Source: Anodontia alba | Lineage: Eukaryota; Mollusca; Bivalvia; Lucinida; Lucinidae | Assembly: GCA_964016985.1 (NCBI GenBank) | Contig: OZ024828.1 | Span: forward strand, 87,846,399 to 87,910,398 | Length of the DNA: 64,000 bases | Direction of reading: 5' to 3' | Program-made: the position numbers and the translations under genes | In this document: piece by piece, positions 1 through 11,720 of the stretch | Layout: each line of letters starts with the position of its first letter | Numbering within the stretch: the first letter of the stretch is position 1 | Notes under the pieces: model-generated | Told to the model about the DNA's origin: nothing | The model's database searches: none | What the model saw: only the letters and a program-made list of their open reading frames with translations

Positions 1-339
1 GGATAACTGATGAAACCTCGCCATCGACGACTGGCCAGACACTTTTGACACTTCAACTATGTGTGAGGGGGTGTGCTGGTGTAAATTGCCTTCAAGGGTT
101 CTTCCTTTTAGTGTACATCAAGTATTTTAATCATTAAATTTAGCAGATTCCTCTTCACAGGCTTTTCTTTAATTTTCTTCCAGCTATTGTTGAATTATTG
201 TGCTCATTCAGTAGTGTTACCACGAAAATTTAAACCAACAGTGCAAAAATATACATTTAACAAGTCTTTTGATTGTATATAGCAGTTAAGTATTAAAACC
301 ATGACTATTAGTTGGTTCCTTGTTCCTTGTTTCTAATGC

Positions 340-382
340 ATAGTGTTTCTTTTTTTTTTTTTTTTTTTTTTTCTTTGTTGTT

Positions 383-418
<36 letters not shown>

Positions 419-657
419 TTGCTGTTGTTGTTTCTGTTTCCAGTTCCGTTTCCTAATTACAGTTTCCTAGTCCCGGTTTTCTAATTACTTTTTTGTATCC
501 CGTTTATCTTTAAGTTGTTACTGTTTCTTGGTTTGGAATTTTGGTTCCAGTTTCCGAGCTCCTGTTTCCTAGTTCCTGCTTTCTAGTTTCTGAGTTGTAC
601 ATTTACCCTTCATCTCAGGTACTGTTTCCCAATTTCTAAAGTCTGGTCACTTCAGTT

Positions 658-691
<34 letters not shown>

Positions 692-1020
692 TTGTTGTTG
701 TTGTTGTTGTTGTTGTTTTGTTTTTTTGTTGTTTTTTTGTTTGTTTTTTTTTTTGTTTTGTTTTTTTTTTTGTTTTGTTTTTTTTTTCTAAGAAAGAAGA
801 AAGCAGTAATTAAGATAACGGGAATTGTATGAACTAGAAAAAAGAGACTAGAACGTAGAAACACAGATTAGAAACCACCAATCAGACGCAATCAAACGTT
901 AATTGAAAAGACAGAAAACAGGAATTAACATATTAATAAACATGCGTTAAGGAACAGGAACAAGGAAACATAAATTAGCCACCAGGAGTCAGGAAGCAAC
1001 TTCAGCAAGGTAGAAACATG
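340..1020. repeat. Poly-T/pyrimidine tract facing a purine-rich tract
   Basis: Positions 340-790 are T-rich with GTTTCCTAGTTCC-like units at 430-640; 790-1020 is the reverse-complement style (GGAACAGGAACAAGGAAAC). TTCCTTGTTCCTTGTTTC at about 316-333 mirrors it, giving a loose inverted repeat of about 700 bp. Confidence 0.7.
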
Positions 1021-2049
1021 TCTGTAATCATCCTGTATAGATGCGCCCTCTTGATATTTTAAAATAGCCGTGTTTCTTCTAGTAGCGAATTTTAAAATAT
1101 TAACGGGCCGCAAAGTCATTTGGGAAGACTTTATCGACAATGTACTGTAAGATAAATCTGAACATATGTATGTAAATTTTCGACACTCAGACTGAAATAT
1201 AGACACACTCTGTCCCATAAGGAATATAAATACAAGTATTTTCTGAAGAGAAAATAGAATCTTTCGATAAAGTGTATATGGTTTATCTTCAGACAGATTT
1301 GCTTTCATTTCAGTCAATATTCTCTGCTAGTTTTAGCACATAGTTACTGCAGGAACCGGTTAGAGGATTAAATGAGATTGGAAAGACTGTCTTCAGTAAA
1401 TCAGTGTATTAGAAATGGAACAATGTGAGCGCTCTAATTTGGTAGAGAGAAAAATGTATAATATAGTTCACGTGTATTTCACAAAGCTCTGGGTAACCTT
1501 ACAATATTGTAAAACGCTCCCTGGCCCTGACTAGGGGATAAATCCGTTATTCGCAAATTATCTAACCAGCATTGTTTCAGGCTATCTTCATTAAGTTAAT
1601 ATGTCTACGTAATAGAGACCCCATGCTGCACTATAATACTTAGATACACATGTATTTAGAAAATCGAGTTCCGCTTAAGCCGGTGCTAGGAGGGCGTATG
1701 AACCCTGTAACCCACGTTGTTGTCATATAAAGAGTCTAAATGAGACCGAGACGGTTGTTTTCGTTTTTTATGTGTTTTGTGTTTCAAAGGGCAACCTTTC
1801 TTGATTTTATTCAACCCCAATTTAACTATTTCTTCTGCCACCATTGAAGTTTCTACCGATGTATCACGCTTTACATTGACTTCTACCTTTTATTCAGACG
1901 ATTCTGACTTCTTCTATTAGAGTTATGACATGTTCTGCTCACGAAACAGACTTGATCTGTCTATTAGGACATCTACTCCCACTTTTGCCGGTCTTACTTG
2001 CAATAGCAACTTACTTGAATGGTACAACTGGTATTATTTCCGCCATATT
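1021..2049. other. No recognisable gene or repeat
   Basis: A minus-strand open frame of 130 codons at 925-1317 shows no familiar motif. A plus-strand stretch at 1748-1921 is open for about 55 codons ending SDDSDFFY, also unrecognised and without a convincing acceptor site. Confidence 0.4.
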
Positions 2050-2149
2050 TGGGCCGATTATTTAAAATCGAGCCATAGTATACAAACGCCGAAATTGCCT
2101 TAATCCATTTGTCCACTTGATTATCAAAGACCAATGTAATCAAAAAAAA

Positions 2150-2945
2150 GGTATGAGAAAAGTCCAGGGAGTGCCACAATCACAAACCGCAGCCCTTCCC
2201 AGACCCCAAGAGGAAGAGGAAACCGACAAATCCAAACAAGCACAAATCGAACAAACGTACGAAAAGCACGAAGATTAGTTCTCTCTTCCCCAAGCGGAGT
2301 AATTGAAATACTAAAAGGACTAAAAACACAAGAACAAAATGACACATGGAAAGATATACAACAAATCGCCTCGTAGAATAAACCACAAAGCAACAAAGAG
2401 TAAGATTAACACCGGAACCACTGCCTTAGAACGGTCAGTAGAGTAAACCACCGGGGGGGTTAAAGCACTTTTACAGCTAGCTAACTTCACCCTGGGTCCC
2501 GATGCTACTCTTAATACAGAAACACATAAAAAATTGGTTCGCATAAAGGCTCCCAACTCAGTCAAAGCATCAAAGCGAAAACACAAAAATCAAATAAATC
2601 ACTATAATAAACAAAGACGAGTGCTCATGGCTAATTCTACTGTATGCCAGAGTAAATGAAAACCAATAGTTGAACCACGGCGGGCCAAGCCAAAGACATA
2701 TCGTCAAGCCCCAACCCACTGGTTAAAGTTTTACGAAGAGGCCGTCATTGGGCCTGAGGCCCGAACCGCCGTCGTGCAATTAAAGAGTGAAGCATAGCCA
2801 TCAACAATGATTGGGTTGACAACTAGGCATGCAGTCTGCCGCATAATATCCAGGCTATAGCCATTTTTTTTATAACGGTTAATAACTTTTCTGAATTGCT
2901 CCGAAAAATTAGATTTACCTACAATTTTTCTAAATCTGTACACTA
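2150..2945 (-). mobile_element. 5'-truncated copy of the RT element (last RT residues and 3' region)
   Basis: The minus strand at 2731-2943 is open for about 70 residues (starting MYRFRKIVGKSNFSEQFRKV) and is about three-quarters identical to the matching stretch at 31360-31555 on the plus strand. This is the conserved end of the RT protein. It is followed by the common 3' region, which ends at the TGGCACTCCCTGGACTTTTC string (reverse complement at about 2158). Upstream RT domains are absent, as expected from truncation. Confidence 0.7.
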
Positions 2946-3055
2946 AGTCACCGTAAAATTACCGCGAGTTAGGCGAAATCCAGGTAACGATTATTTATAG
3001 CTGCGCTTTTCTTCTCGCTGTGACACTAGAGTGCTGTTGATAGAAGGTTATCTGT
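2945..3055. repeat. Dispersed repeat shared with 21130-21295
   Basis: GCGAGTTAGGCGAAATCCAG, TATTTATAGC and CTCGCTGTGACACTAGAGTG also appear at 21200-21290. GGGCCGATTATTTAAAATCG at 2050 matches 21131, so the retroelement copy at 2150-2945 appears to sit inside this repeat. Confidence 0.55.
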
Positions 3056-3253
3056 ATAGATTTGATTACTTTTTTTCTTTCAAAAGATCTATTTTTCAAA
3101 ACGCATTTCTGAAAGGACTGCATTTCTTGGAAAACATACAGACGATTGGCATTGCATAGGTCAGACACAAGATTTGATAGGGGAATAATATTTTGAAGAC
3201 AAATTAAGGCATTGGAAGCAGTCAGCTGTTTGTCAATATTTTTCAGACATTAT

Positions 3254-3500
3254 ATGGGCCGCACCAGGCGAATATGTGTCTTTGGGTATATGCAGACAGC
3301 GAAGGCCCAGATCAGCCTGCGCATCCGCGCAGTCTGATCAGGGTCTTCACTGTCCCCCTACAAACTCAATGGATACTACAGAATGTATGAATTGAGAGCA
3401 AAGTCCCGGTTGAGACTTGGCGCATGTGCAGGATGATGTGAATCCGCACACTTTGCGAATGCTCGAAGGCACTTTGTTCCCTGGACGTGACCCGTATTAT
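3254..3500 (+). mobile_element. Family G MITE
   Basis: Starts ATGGGCCGC. The hairpin AGCGAAGGCCCAGATCAGCC + GCGCATCCGCGC + complement is followed by a conserved tail (GGATGATGTGAATCCGCACA, CTCGAAGGCAC). The right end is degraded. Confidence 0.7.
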
Positions 3501-4119
3501 AAACTTAAGAATCATATTATTGTATTGTTGATTCGGAATCACCAATATACTTCAGAATAAGAGATCTGTATATATAACGGAAGTTATACACGGGTATACG
3601 TATTTGACATCACCTTTAGTCCAGTTGTTTGGATTTACATGCGCCGTGAGTTAAGGGCATAGTAAATTGCTTCATTTTTACGAAATGGAGCAAGTAACAG
3701 TAAACAAAGTAGCGTTCTCATTGAAAAGCAGACAGAATGCTTTTATTTCATTAACCAGTTGTATGGTGCTTTCACATTCACTTACTGGTCCGATCGCAAA
3801 TGTTTGTGTACGAACAATAAAAACTTCTTTTGTGATTATGATTGACAAAATTCAAATACCTTTGCATTTTGATTGGTTAAAGATTTGTTGCTCAAAAATG
3901 GCTCGGGCGTATTCGTAAATTACCGTAAAAATGTCGGCTATAGGCTGCAGACTTATACAAGCGTCATTTATATATAGATACATAGAATATATGTCATATA
4001 AACAAACTTCAGCGAAAAAAGTCAATCAAAAATAAAAAAAAAGAAGAAAGTACGCATTTTACAAATCAAGCATTATTCCTATCCATTTGTTTTGGGAAAA
4101 TACTCAGCATGCCCACAGC

Positions 4120-4222
4120 ATTGCAAAAACGTAGTGTCAATGTTAATTCAACGTCTAGGACGTTGAACCAACGTTGAGACAACGTTTTTAATTACTGTGT
4201 GCCCGTTGAGTAGACGTGAAAT
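4120..4222. repeat. CAACGTTG-rich repeat
   Basis: TTCAACGTCTAGGACGTTGA, CCAACGTTGAGACAACGTTT and then GTGTGCCCGTTGAGTAGACG. Another copy is at 43735-43875 (ACAACGTCGCATCAACGTCG, GTGCCTGCTGAGTAA). Confidence 0.6.
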
Positions 4223-4260
4223 TACCCATGATACTACAAGCATAGCAGGAGAATCAAATT

Positions 4261-4471
4261 TTAACCATTTCGCCCCGAGTTTCTGACATGGACTTTCTAT
4301 CTCTGAACATGGGCACATCCACAGTTGCAAATATATGGGTTCCAGTCAAGATAAATAACAGAAGGGCAATCAGTGTAGATCCTGATGAGACGGCTCGTTT
4401 TGAGCCGTCTTATCAAGATCTGCACTGTTCGCAAATGTATCTGTATTGATCTGTAGGGATGAAACCATTAA
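4261..4471. mobile_element. TTAA-flanked piggyBac-like MITE
   Basis: Bounded by TTAACCATTTCGCC and ATGAAACCATTAA. Contains the hairpin GATGAGACGGCTCGTTTTGA with its complement, then GCACTGTTCGC. Confidence 0.7.
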
Positions 4472-4861
4472 ATAGGAACAAACAGCTGCGTTGTCAGTCT
4501 ATAACCTCTAAGTTATGCCTGTAAGACAGAATTTCATGGGACTTGATATATATACGGATGAGGCAACTGTCAAAATGTTTTCTCCATCTGAAAGGAGTAT
4601 ACTCTAAAGGGAAAGAATCTGCTTCCAGTGAGTAGAGTACATTCCTTTTCAGAAGGGGCTTGATGTACAGCATATGATAACACGGAAACAAAACATACAA
4701 ACTGGCTTACTTATGACCGAATCTAAACCCGTCTAACGTACACTATACCTTTTTCAGACTTCAGAAGATCAGAATCACTTTTAAGAGTAGACTTTTGCCT
4801 CCCAGGGAACCTAACAAACATCACTGACTCTGTTTTGGTGTCTATTTTCTGTATATGAGAA

Positions 4862-5101
4862 GTCTTCCTTTTTTATATGTTTTGTTTTTTGTTGTTTGTT
4901 TGTTTGTTTTTTTTGTGTTTTTTTGTTTTGTTTTTTTTTTTTTTGTTCTGTTTTGTTTGTTTTTTTGTGTGTTTTTTGTGTTTTTTTTTGTTTGTTTGTT
5001 TTTTTTGGTTTTTTTTGTTTTGTTTTGTATTTATGCTTGTTTATTTTTTTTTTTTTTTTTTTTTTTTATTTACTATTTATTTATCAATTTATTTATTTAT
5101 T

Positions 5102-5141
<40 letters not shown>

Positions 5142-5215
5142 GGGGAGTGGGGTTTGGTGGTTTGTTTTGTTGTCGTTGTTTTTTTTTTGTTTGTTTTTTT
5201 TTCTTTCTTTTACTT
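4862..5215. repeat. Long poly-T / TTTG low-complexity tract
   Basis: Runs of T with G interruptions and TTTA units. The Phe-rich frames of about 160 codons come from this composition only. Confidence 0.95.
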
Positions 5216-5426
5216 CCACATTGCCTAATTTGGCAACTCGACACAGCTTTAGTGCCACGCATTGTGCATGTCTCATCTTTATATGTTTACTTGGTCCCGC
5301 GACTAAGTGCGTGTACTCTGAATCAATGCGTTAATGATGCACGAGAAATCAAATAAACTTATATCAGGAGTGATGTCTGGCTCATTCCTGTCTTCTTTCA
5401 AAACCGTCCTTGCGAAAAATGACTAC

Positions 5427-5675
5427 ATGGGCCGCGTCTAGCGAAGAAGTGCCTTCGAGCATGCTCAAAATATGCGGATTTAAATCATCCTGCGCATGCG
5501 CAAGGTTTCATCTGGGACTTTGCCCTTCATCCATACATTTTATACATTCTGCAGTATCCAATGATACTGATAGTAGACAATGAAGCTCTTATCAAACTGC
5601 GCGGATGCGCAGGCTGATCTAGGCCTTCGCTGTCCGCATATGCCCGAAGACCCGTGTTCGTATGGCGCGGCCCAT
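5427..5675 (-). mobile_element. Family G MITE with both ends
   Basis: ATGGGCCGCG ... CGCGGCCCAT, 249 bp, in the opposite orientation to 3254 and 40504. It defines the terminal inverted repeats of the family. Confidence 0.8.
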
Positions 5676-5809
5676 TTACGGTCTAATTAGGAATGTTGCA
5701 TGAAAACGAATGTGTTTAGGAATGGTCACTGGTGTGAAATAGTAATTTAAACAACTGACGAAGATTTGAAGCAAGCCTCCCTCCTTTTAATACAGAAGAG
5801 AATGAAACA

Positions 5810-6165
5810 TAGTTGACTCTCGTTGTTTCGACCTCGCTTATCTCTAATAACCGCTTATGTCAAAGTGAAAATCTGGTTACTGTTTAAACATGAAAATCTG
5901 ACAACAGGTAACAAAATATTGTGGTAAAGCAAATATTGGGAGCAATTTCTCCTCTTTTCCACAATATTTTTAATATATCTCTAACTTCAGGTGTCAAGTT
6001 AGATATTGATTTGTGAAATGTCGTTGTTCAAGTGTCTTATATGCACTTGGGTTGTTCTATTGATTTTTTCCTCCTCAATTCTACAAATCTGATATGTCGA
6101 GGTACGGATATCTCGAAGTATTTCATACAGCTCCTTGGAATATGAGATAACGAGAATCGACTGTA
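5810..6165 (-). mobile_element. Family C TA-flanked MITE
   Basis: Inverted ends TAGTTGACTCTCGTTGTTTC and GATAACGAGAATCGACTGTA. The interior includes CACAATATTTTTAATATATC. It is homologous, in reverse, to 12434-12742. Confidence 0.75.
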
Positions 6166-6329
6166 TATATAACAACAATATCGCGGAAAGCTGTGTCGCA
6201 TATGCCAGTACCTGTAAGTAATATAACAGAGCTAAACAATACGATTTAACAGAGATTAACACTACGATTCATGTAATGAATTGCAAAATCGTTGGACTGT
6301 TAAATGTAGTTCATAGTCACTAACTAATC

Positions 6330-6605
6330 ATCACGAAACCGTGCCTATATAATTTTGACCCCCTTAAACCCCACTTTTATATAGTAAAACTGGGGTTTAC
6401 AGAGGTATACATTATTTTTCTTATTTCTGCTCAAAACATAGATTGTGGGTACTCGTTAGAACCGCCTCGCCGAGGCGGTTCTAACGAGTACCCACAATCT
6501 ATGTTTTGAGAAGAAATATGAAAAATATTAGAATTTTTATCTGAAATTTTTCATTTTTTGGTGGTAAAATTTTCAATATATTTGAATAGGTGTGTTTTCG
6601 TAATG
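6330..6605 (-). mobile_element. Family A palindromic MITE
   Basis: Ends CATCACG...CGTAATG. The centre (6430-6510) is a perfect palindrome with two 40-bp arms and a single-base spacer. This is the reference copy for the core. Confidence 0.9.
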
Positions 6606-6944
6606 ACTACAATTAGAGAAAGTTTGTATGCCAAGTTTGATGGCGGCAGGTCATATTAGCTAAATGCTAAGATTGGCGAAAGTAATAATACATTCATTTA
6701 ACCGTGAAGGGCTCGTATGGGTTAGAGTTATAAAACGGCATCACGGTATTGGAGGCCCTATTGGGGAGGAAGGGAATCCCAGATTTAATGAATGTAGGTC
6801 ATTTAGTTAACCAGAAATTGGGTTAAACGCCTATGTTTACGTAAAAAACAAAACTGCCATAAAATGTCACTGCAGTGTTTGAGTCTATGTGTAATAGAGC
6901 GAGAGCACATTCTAGGTTAGATGAATGTAGATGTTAATCAGAAC

Positions 6945-7103
6945 TCATTAGAACCGCCTCGGCGAGGCGGTTCTAACGAGTACCCACAATCTATGTTTTG
7001 AGCAGAAATAAGAAAAATAATGTATACCCCTGTAAACCCCAGTTTTACTATATAAAGGTGGGGTTTGAGGGGGTCAAAATTATATAGGTATGTTTTCGTG
7101 ATG
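6945..7103 (+). mobile_element. Family A half-element (long arm)
   Basis: Begins inside the central palindrome and runs through the GGGGTTTGAGGGGGTCAAAA arm to GTGATG. The CATTACG half is absent. With the copy at 6330 it brackets 340 bp in inverted orientation. Confidence 0.85.
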
Positions 7104-7327
7104 CTGACTTAATGTCTGGGAAATCGAGAAACTACCATTCATTTATCATCTTACTTAGCTTAGCTAAATCAGAGCTGTGTTTGGCTATTGAAAAGGTCTA
7201 GAAATATTGACCAAAAACTATTTTGTATCTTTTGAAAGCGTATTGAAAATCCATCTCATATGATTTGAAATACATGTATATAGAAAACAATATCTCTGGT
7301 CCGTCGTTATCATTTTGCCCATTCCTG

Positions 7328-7358
<31 letters not shown>

Positions 7359-7547
7359 GAAATTTATATGAGGGTCATAAATGTGGACTTATTATCAAAA
7401 ACTATCTAGTCTGTAGTCTGTTTCATTCTTGTGTTTGTTAATTGCTATCCAAGGTCATTCGTTTTATAATCTATTCATACTGGATTAAATAAATATAGCA
7501 ATATTAGTTCATCAATAGGACAGAATAAAAAGTTCGAACGCAGTAAA

Positions 7548-7617
7548 TTTTATCTGAAAACTTTCAGTTTTTGGTGGTGAAATTTTCAATATATTTGAAT
7601 AGGCGTGTTTTGTAATG
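7548..7617 (-). mobile_element. Family A solo short arm
   Basis: Only the TATCTGAAAAC...GGCGTGTTTTGTAATG end is present. It is inverted relative to the start of the next copy at 7729. Confidence 0.8.
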
Positions 7618-7728
7618 TCATTTACAAGCAACGCGTACATACTCAACTGGCCACGCCTAAGGTTATACATAGAGACTGCCAGCTCAGGTATGTTTCGTCA
7701 AAGGTAACCGTCCGCCAAAAAACTGATA

Positions 7729-7994
7729 CATTACGAAAACACGCCTATTCAAATATACTGAAATTTTTAACACCAAAAAACTGAAAATTTTCAGATAAAA
7801 AAAATTTGATATTTTTTTCATATTTCTGCTGAAAACATAGATTGTGGGTACTCGTTAGAACCGCCTCGACGAGTACCCACAATCTATGTTTTGAGCAGAA
7901 ATAAGAAAACGAATGTATACCCCTGAAAACCAGTTTTACTATATAAAAGTGGGGTTTAAGGGGGTCAAAATTATATTGGCGTGTTTTCGTGATG
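7729..7994 (+). mobile_element. Family A palindromic MITE, core shortened
   Basis: Both ends are intact (CATTACG, GTGATG). The palindrome centre has lost the GAGGCGGTTCTAA part of one arm. Confidence 0.9.
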
Positions 7995-9029
7995 CAAATG
8001 AGCGGAACGTTTGCAGACGCCAACAAACGACAAACGACAGCGTTCAGAAGTGCAAAATGAAGTGCAAAATGATATCAAAAGTTTGCTAGGGATTCCTGTA
8101 CATGACAACTACTACCAACAGGAATTACATATCGATCATGAAATTAGAACAAACGTTTGCGAGTATTTTCTACTTCTGAAAATAGCTACACAGGATATGT
8201 ATCATTTTCGCAAATACAAAACGTAAATTCAATGGTCAAGGTTATAGGTAAAAATATATTCAGAATATGACTTAAATCATTATCGTTTGCACAAAACAAG
8301 TTATGACACGACAAGAATTATCCTGTTAAATTAGTTATGGACAAAATCATATCGCGTACTCATTCGAATGGCCACTCAGATCGCTTCGAACGTGTAATTT
8401 CATTGTGTGGCCACTCAGAGCGATTCGAATATGTGCTTTCAACTTGTGGTTTTGTGTTGATAGTCTTATCAGGAGCTACAAAATAATAATAAATTACTTT
8501 TAAATTAATAAGAATTCAGTTTTGAATTTCAAAGTCCTGTTTAACCAGACAAAACGCATTGCAAAGTCTGGATTTAGAAGATTCCGTCAATGGTTATTGA
8601 GGTTAATCTCCGCTCAGCTCAGGTTGTATTCTGCAATTAAGACATGCCAGAGCACGATCTATTACTTAAATATATTTGACAGGAAATAGATTGGTCTAAA
8701 TTAAAAGAGTAAATAAAACCAGCATGTCCTGTACAAAAATCGACAATGTAAGTGAGTTTTACTTGACTGGCGCAAATAACAGGCGGAAAAAATACATCGT
8801 CTAAGGCAGAGTCTAATAAAATAATAGTCCTCTAAATTTCAGACATGGATCGATATCGGTGAATATTTGAATCGTTTATTTTAAAACCTGTGCTCTAAAA
8901 ATGAAACATTAAATGATCGAAACACACGTCGGACTGATTCTACAATGGTGTATATAGGAATCGCCTTTATCATTTTGACAATATAACTCCTTACCGTACT
9001 CATGACTGCATAGCCTGCATGCAGTAAAG
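7995..9029. other. Unassigned single-copy-looking DNA
   Basis: Contains a small duplicated phrase GGCCACTCAGA.CG.TTCGAA at 8371 and 8400. No coding motif or transposon end was seen. Confidence 0.4.
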
Positions 9030-9307
9030 TATTACGAAACCACGCCTATTCAAAAATATTGAAAATTTCACCACCAAGATCTAAAAAATTCCAGATAAAA
9101 ATTCTGATACTTGTCATATTTCTGCTCAAAACATATATTGTGGGTATTCGTAAGAACCGCCTCAATGAGGCGGTTCTAACAAGTACCCACAATCTATGGT
9201 TTTGAGCAGAAATAAGAAAAATAATGTATACCCCTGTAAACCCCAGTTTTACTATATAAAAGTGGGGTTTAAGGGGGTCAAAATTATATATGCGTGTTAT
9301 CGTGATG
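9030..9307 (+). mobile_element. Family A palindromic MITE
   Basis: First base of the CATTACG end has changed (TATTACG). The core palindrome is full length with substitutions. Confidence 0.88.
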
Positions 9308-9574
9308 GAAGGAAAAATCTTACGAGGGTTTGCGGACATTTACAAGCTTTGTTTTTAATTGTAACAGCTTTTTTTTTTTGGTGGGGGGGGGGAGGGAGAG
9401 TGAGGCGGTAGCGGGTGTTCGTGACCCCTACATTGAGGTTTTCAAATATTTCATGACAGTATACATTGTAGCACAAAAGAAATAATATCGGAATCGAACA
9501 ATAAAATACCGTCAATCAGCACTATCGTTTTGCTCTTTCTCAAAAACCGTTAAATATTTTTCAAACATTACTTT

Positions 9575-9939
9575 TATTCTTTTTCAAAGTAAGTATCCCC
9601 CATCTACGTCTATACACTTTTGAGTTCTTCGTAGGATCTTTCTGTACTCACTCTGCAAACCATGAAGCAGACCTACTGCCGAGGTACCGACTTACAGCTG
9701 AAATCAAAGCCGCCGGACCTTATATTTGTTTCCAGCGAGCTTTTTTTTTCATTTGTGGAAACAAATAAAAGCCACATGGAAGGGGACAAGATCTAGGCTG
9801 CACGGAGCATGGGACAAAACTGGCCACTGGAAGGAGTTGATAATATCTACTGTAGAGGCGGCATTGCAATGCAAGAGAAGAACATTTTTTGGGCTACGCA
9901 CGTAGCTTGGGATGCAACCTTTTAAATTTTTTTGTTTTG

Positions 9940-9971
<32 letters not shown>

Positions 9972-10625
9972 CAAGATTACATCTGAATGCTATCTAGTAG
10001 TCAAATTTCGGCCTTTTGGCATGGAATGAATTCAAAAAAAAAAAAAAAACTTTAATAATTTTACCAGCAGATGGAGACAACTTTAACTTCTTTGGAGGTG
10101 GGGAACCAGCTCGTTTCCATTGCCTTTACTGAGATTTTATTTCAGGTACAGCAAAATTACCCCTATGACAATACAATTCAAAAACTTATTTTATTCATGG
10201 TTAAAACGCCCCAGAGTACTTTTGCTATGGTCACCCTGGATGCCTTTGGATCTTCTGTCAGCTGTTTCGGCACCCACTTACATTGCTCATAGCTATTTTG
10301 TCGTGTAAAATCTGATGCACCGACGCTTACCGATGCTAAATTGATAAGCTACCTCCTACAATGACACTGCGATCTTTGTTAACAAAACCTTAACATTCGC
10401 CACCATTGCAGGGTCAATGTCTCTGCGGGTTTTCCTGGCCTTGGCCTGTCCCTCATGCTTGTCCTGCCCTCCCTAAACAGTAAAACACAGCTATAAACGG
10501 TTGAATGGGATATGCAGGCCTTAGAAAGCTTTTCTTCAACCTTTGAAAGTTGTGACATAGTTTTTAACCGTCTAAAATCAGGGAGTTTTATTACAGATCT
10601 CTGCTACTCCAGCTTAGAGTCCATG
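9575..10625 (-). pseudogene. Mariner-like transposase relic
   Basis: The minus strand preserves a mariner-family transposase in order but full of stops and frameshifts: a REGRTSMRDRPRPGKPAE-like block near 10450, a WVPKQLTEDPKASRVTIAK block near 10240, a SPPPKK.KLSPSAGK-like block near 10080, a relic of the HPPYSPDLAP motif (here HAPCSLDLVP) near 9820, and the terminal CIDVDG.YFEKE signature ending at a stop at 9575. A poly-T run at 9938-9971 interrupts the middle. Full mariner transposases have about 340 codons, so this relic covers most of the gene. It cannot be functional. Frames on the plus strand at 10071-10308 are antisense shadows. Confidence 0.75.
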
Positions 10626-10909
10626 GTAACCCTAACACCTACCTTGTTTAAATCTTAAACTTCGTGTATTCTCACTTCTAATTAAAAAGTGACCGATTTA
10701 CAGGCAATATACGTAATGTAGTTTTCGCTCATGTGTAATATGTGTAGGTAGTTGCACGTTGAAAGATAGGAGCATGAAAAGTCCGGTTATTTTCCGACCG
10801 TCCCTCGTACATCGAAGTACGGGGTGTCGTTTTGCCGATGAAGTTAGAGCGCGTGTGTGCCAAGCCGGACACTGACGTCGGTATAAGGTGATACTGTTCT
10901 AAAATGGAC

Positions 10910-11240
10910 GGCAATGTGAAATCGTAGCAACGTGTCATAATTCAAAGTTAAATTAGGGAAAACGTCAGATAAAGTCAGAATAAAAAGCTGATATACGGGG
11001 CATTTATAGATATGAAATTAACATGATTCATAAATGGTTTCATCGATTTGCTGCTGGCAGGGTGACGTCTAAAGATAATTCGCGTAGCGGACGGAATTTA
11101 AGGTAAAGAAAGAACAACCGAGTTTTGACGTTAAGAAGTATGTAATGGAAGATCGTCGAATTACCGTCAAGCGAGTAATAGAGGAGCTGCGACATGAGAA
11201 TAAATGTCTTCGGGTTAAGTGCAAACCGTAAAGGTCAAGA
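10910..11240 (+). pseudogene. Second mariner-like transposase N-terminal relic
   Basis: The plus strand reads, with stops and shifts, IHKWFHRF, then SKDNSRSGR and an MEDRRITVKRVIEEL-like block. These correspond to the paired helix-turn-helix DNA-binding region of a mariner transposase. It is a different lineage from the relic at 9.6-10.6 kb and points the opposite way (head to head). A possible terminal sequence, GTTATTTTCCGACCGTCC, lies at about 10784-10801 between the two. The catalytic domain is absent. Confidence 0.55.
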
Positions 11241-11308
11241 GTAACGAGCTAAGATATAGAGTCTTTGCTATGCTTCGTTATGTTCTACGGTACTCTATAA
11301 GCGGACAG

Positions 11309-11398
11309 TGAAGACGGATGCGCAGTCTGATCTGGGCCTGCGCTGCCCGCCTATGCACGAAGACACATTTTAGCATGACACGGCCCAGACAGTCTTTG
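11309..11398. mobile_element. Family G fragment
   Basis: GATGCGCAGTCTGATCTGGG ... ATGACACGGCCCAG is the hairpin half and terminal end of a family G copy. Confidence 0.55.
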
Positions 11399-11484
11399 CA
11401 TTATCCATGGAACTACTTATGGCAGTTTAACGAACAGACTGAAAGCGATGAATTTCGGCGAGAACGATGCACCGATTACTGGCC

Positions 11485-11720
11485 CCGAGGTTATAAAACT
11501 TTTTTCATGCTTAACTCAGCTATGAAATTTTTCTTGCTAATAAATTTAAAACTACTAACAATGCCAAATTATTTCTTGCTAAACATAGCTGAGCATGAAA
11601 ATTTCTCTGCTAATAAATATGAAAATGCCAACTATTGTTGGCATTTTCATATTTATTAGCAGAGGAAATTTCATGCTCAGCTGAGTTGAGCATGAAAAAA
11701 GTTTTATTTTAAACCTCGGC
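11485..11720. repeat. Nested double palindrome
   Basis: An inner hairpin at 11588-11682 (arms AAATTTC...AAATGCCAAC around TATT) sits inside an outer one made by CGAGGTTATAAAACTTTTTT and AAAAAAGTTTTATTTTAAAC. The inner arms are nearly perfect. Confidence 0.8.

Noticed and set aside
652..864. Lys/Asn-rich open frame
   Set aside because: It is the antisense reading of a poly-T tract; there is no protein signal beyond composition.
1748..1921. Plus-strand open stretch ending SDDSDFFY
   Set aside because: No known domain, no clear acceptor with a matching frame, and only about 55 codons.
4855..5356. Three overlapping Phe-rich frames of up to 159 codons
   Set aside because: All come from a T-rich low-complexity tract read in different frames, and none has splice or start context.
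9046..9339. Recurring peptide with FDPLKPHFYIVKLGF and HRLWVLVRTAS, also at 7.8, 29.8 and 55.1 kb
   Set aside because: It is the translation of family A MITEs; frames switch and break between copies exactly as the DNA repeat does.
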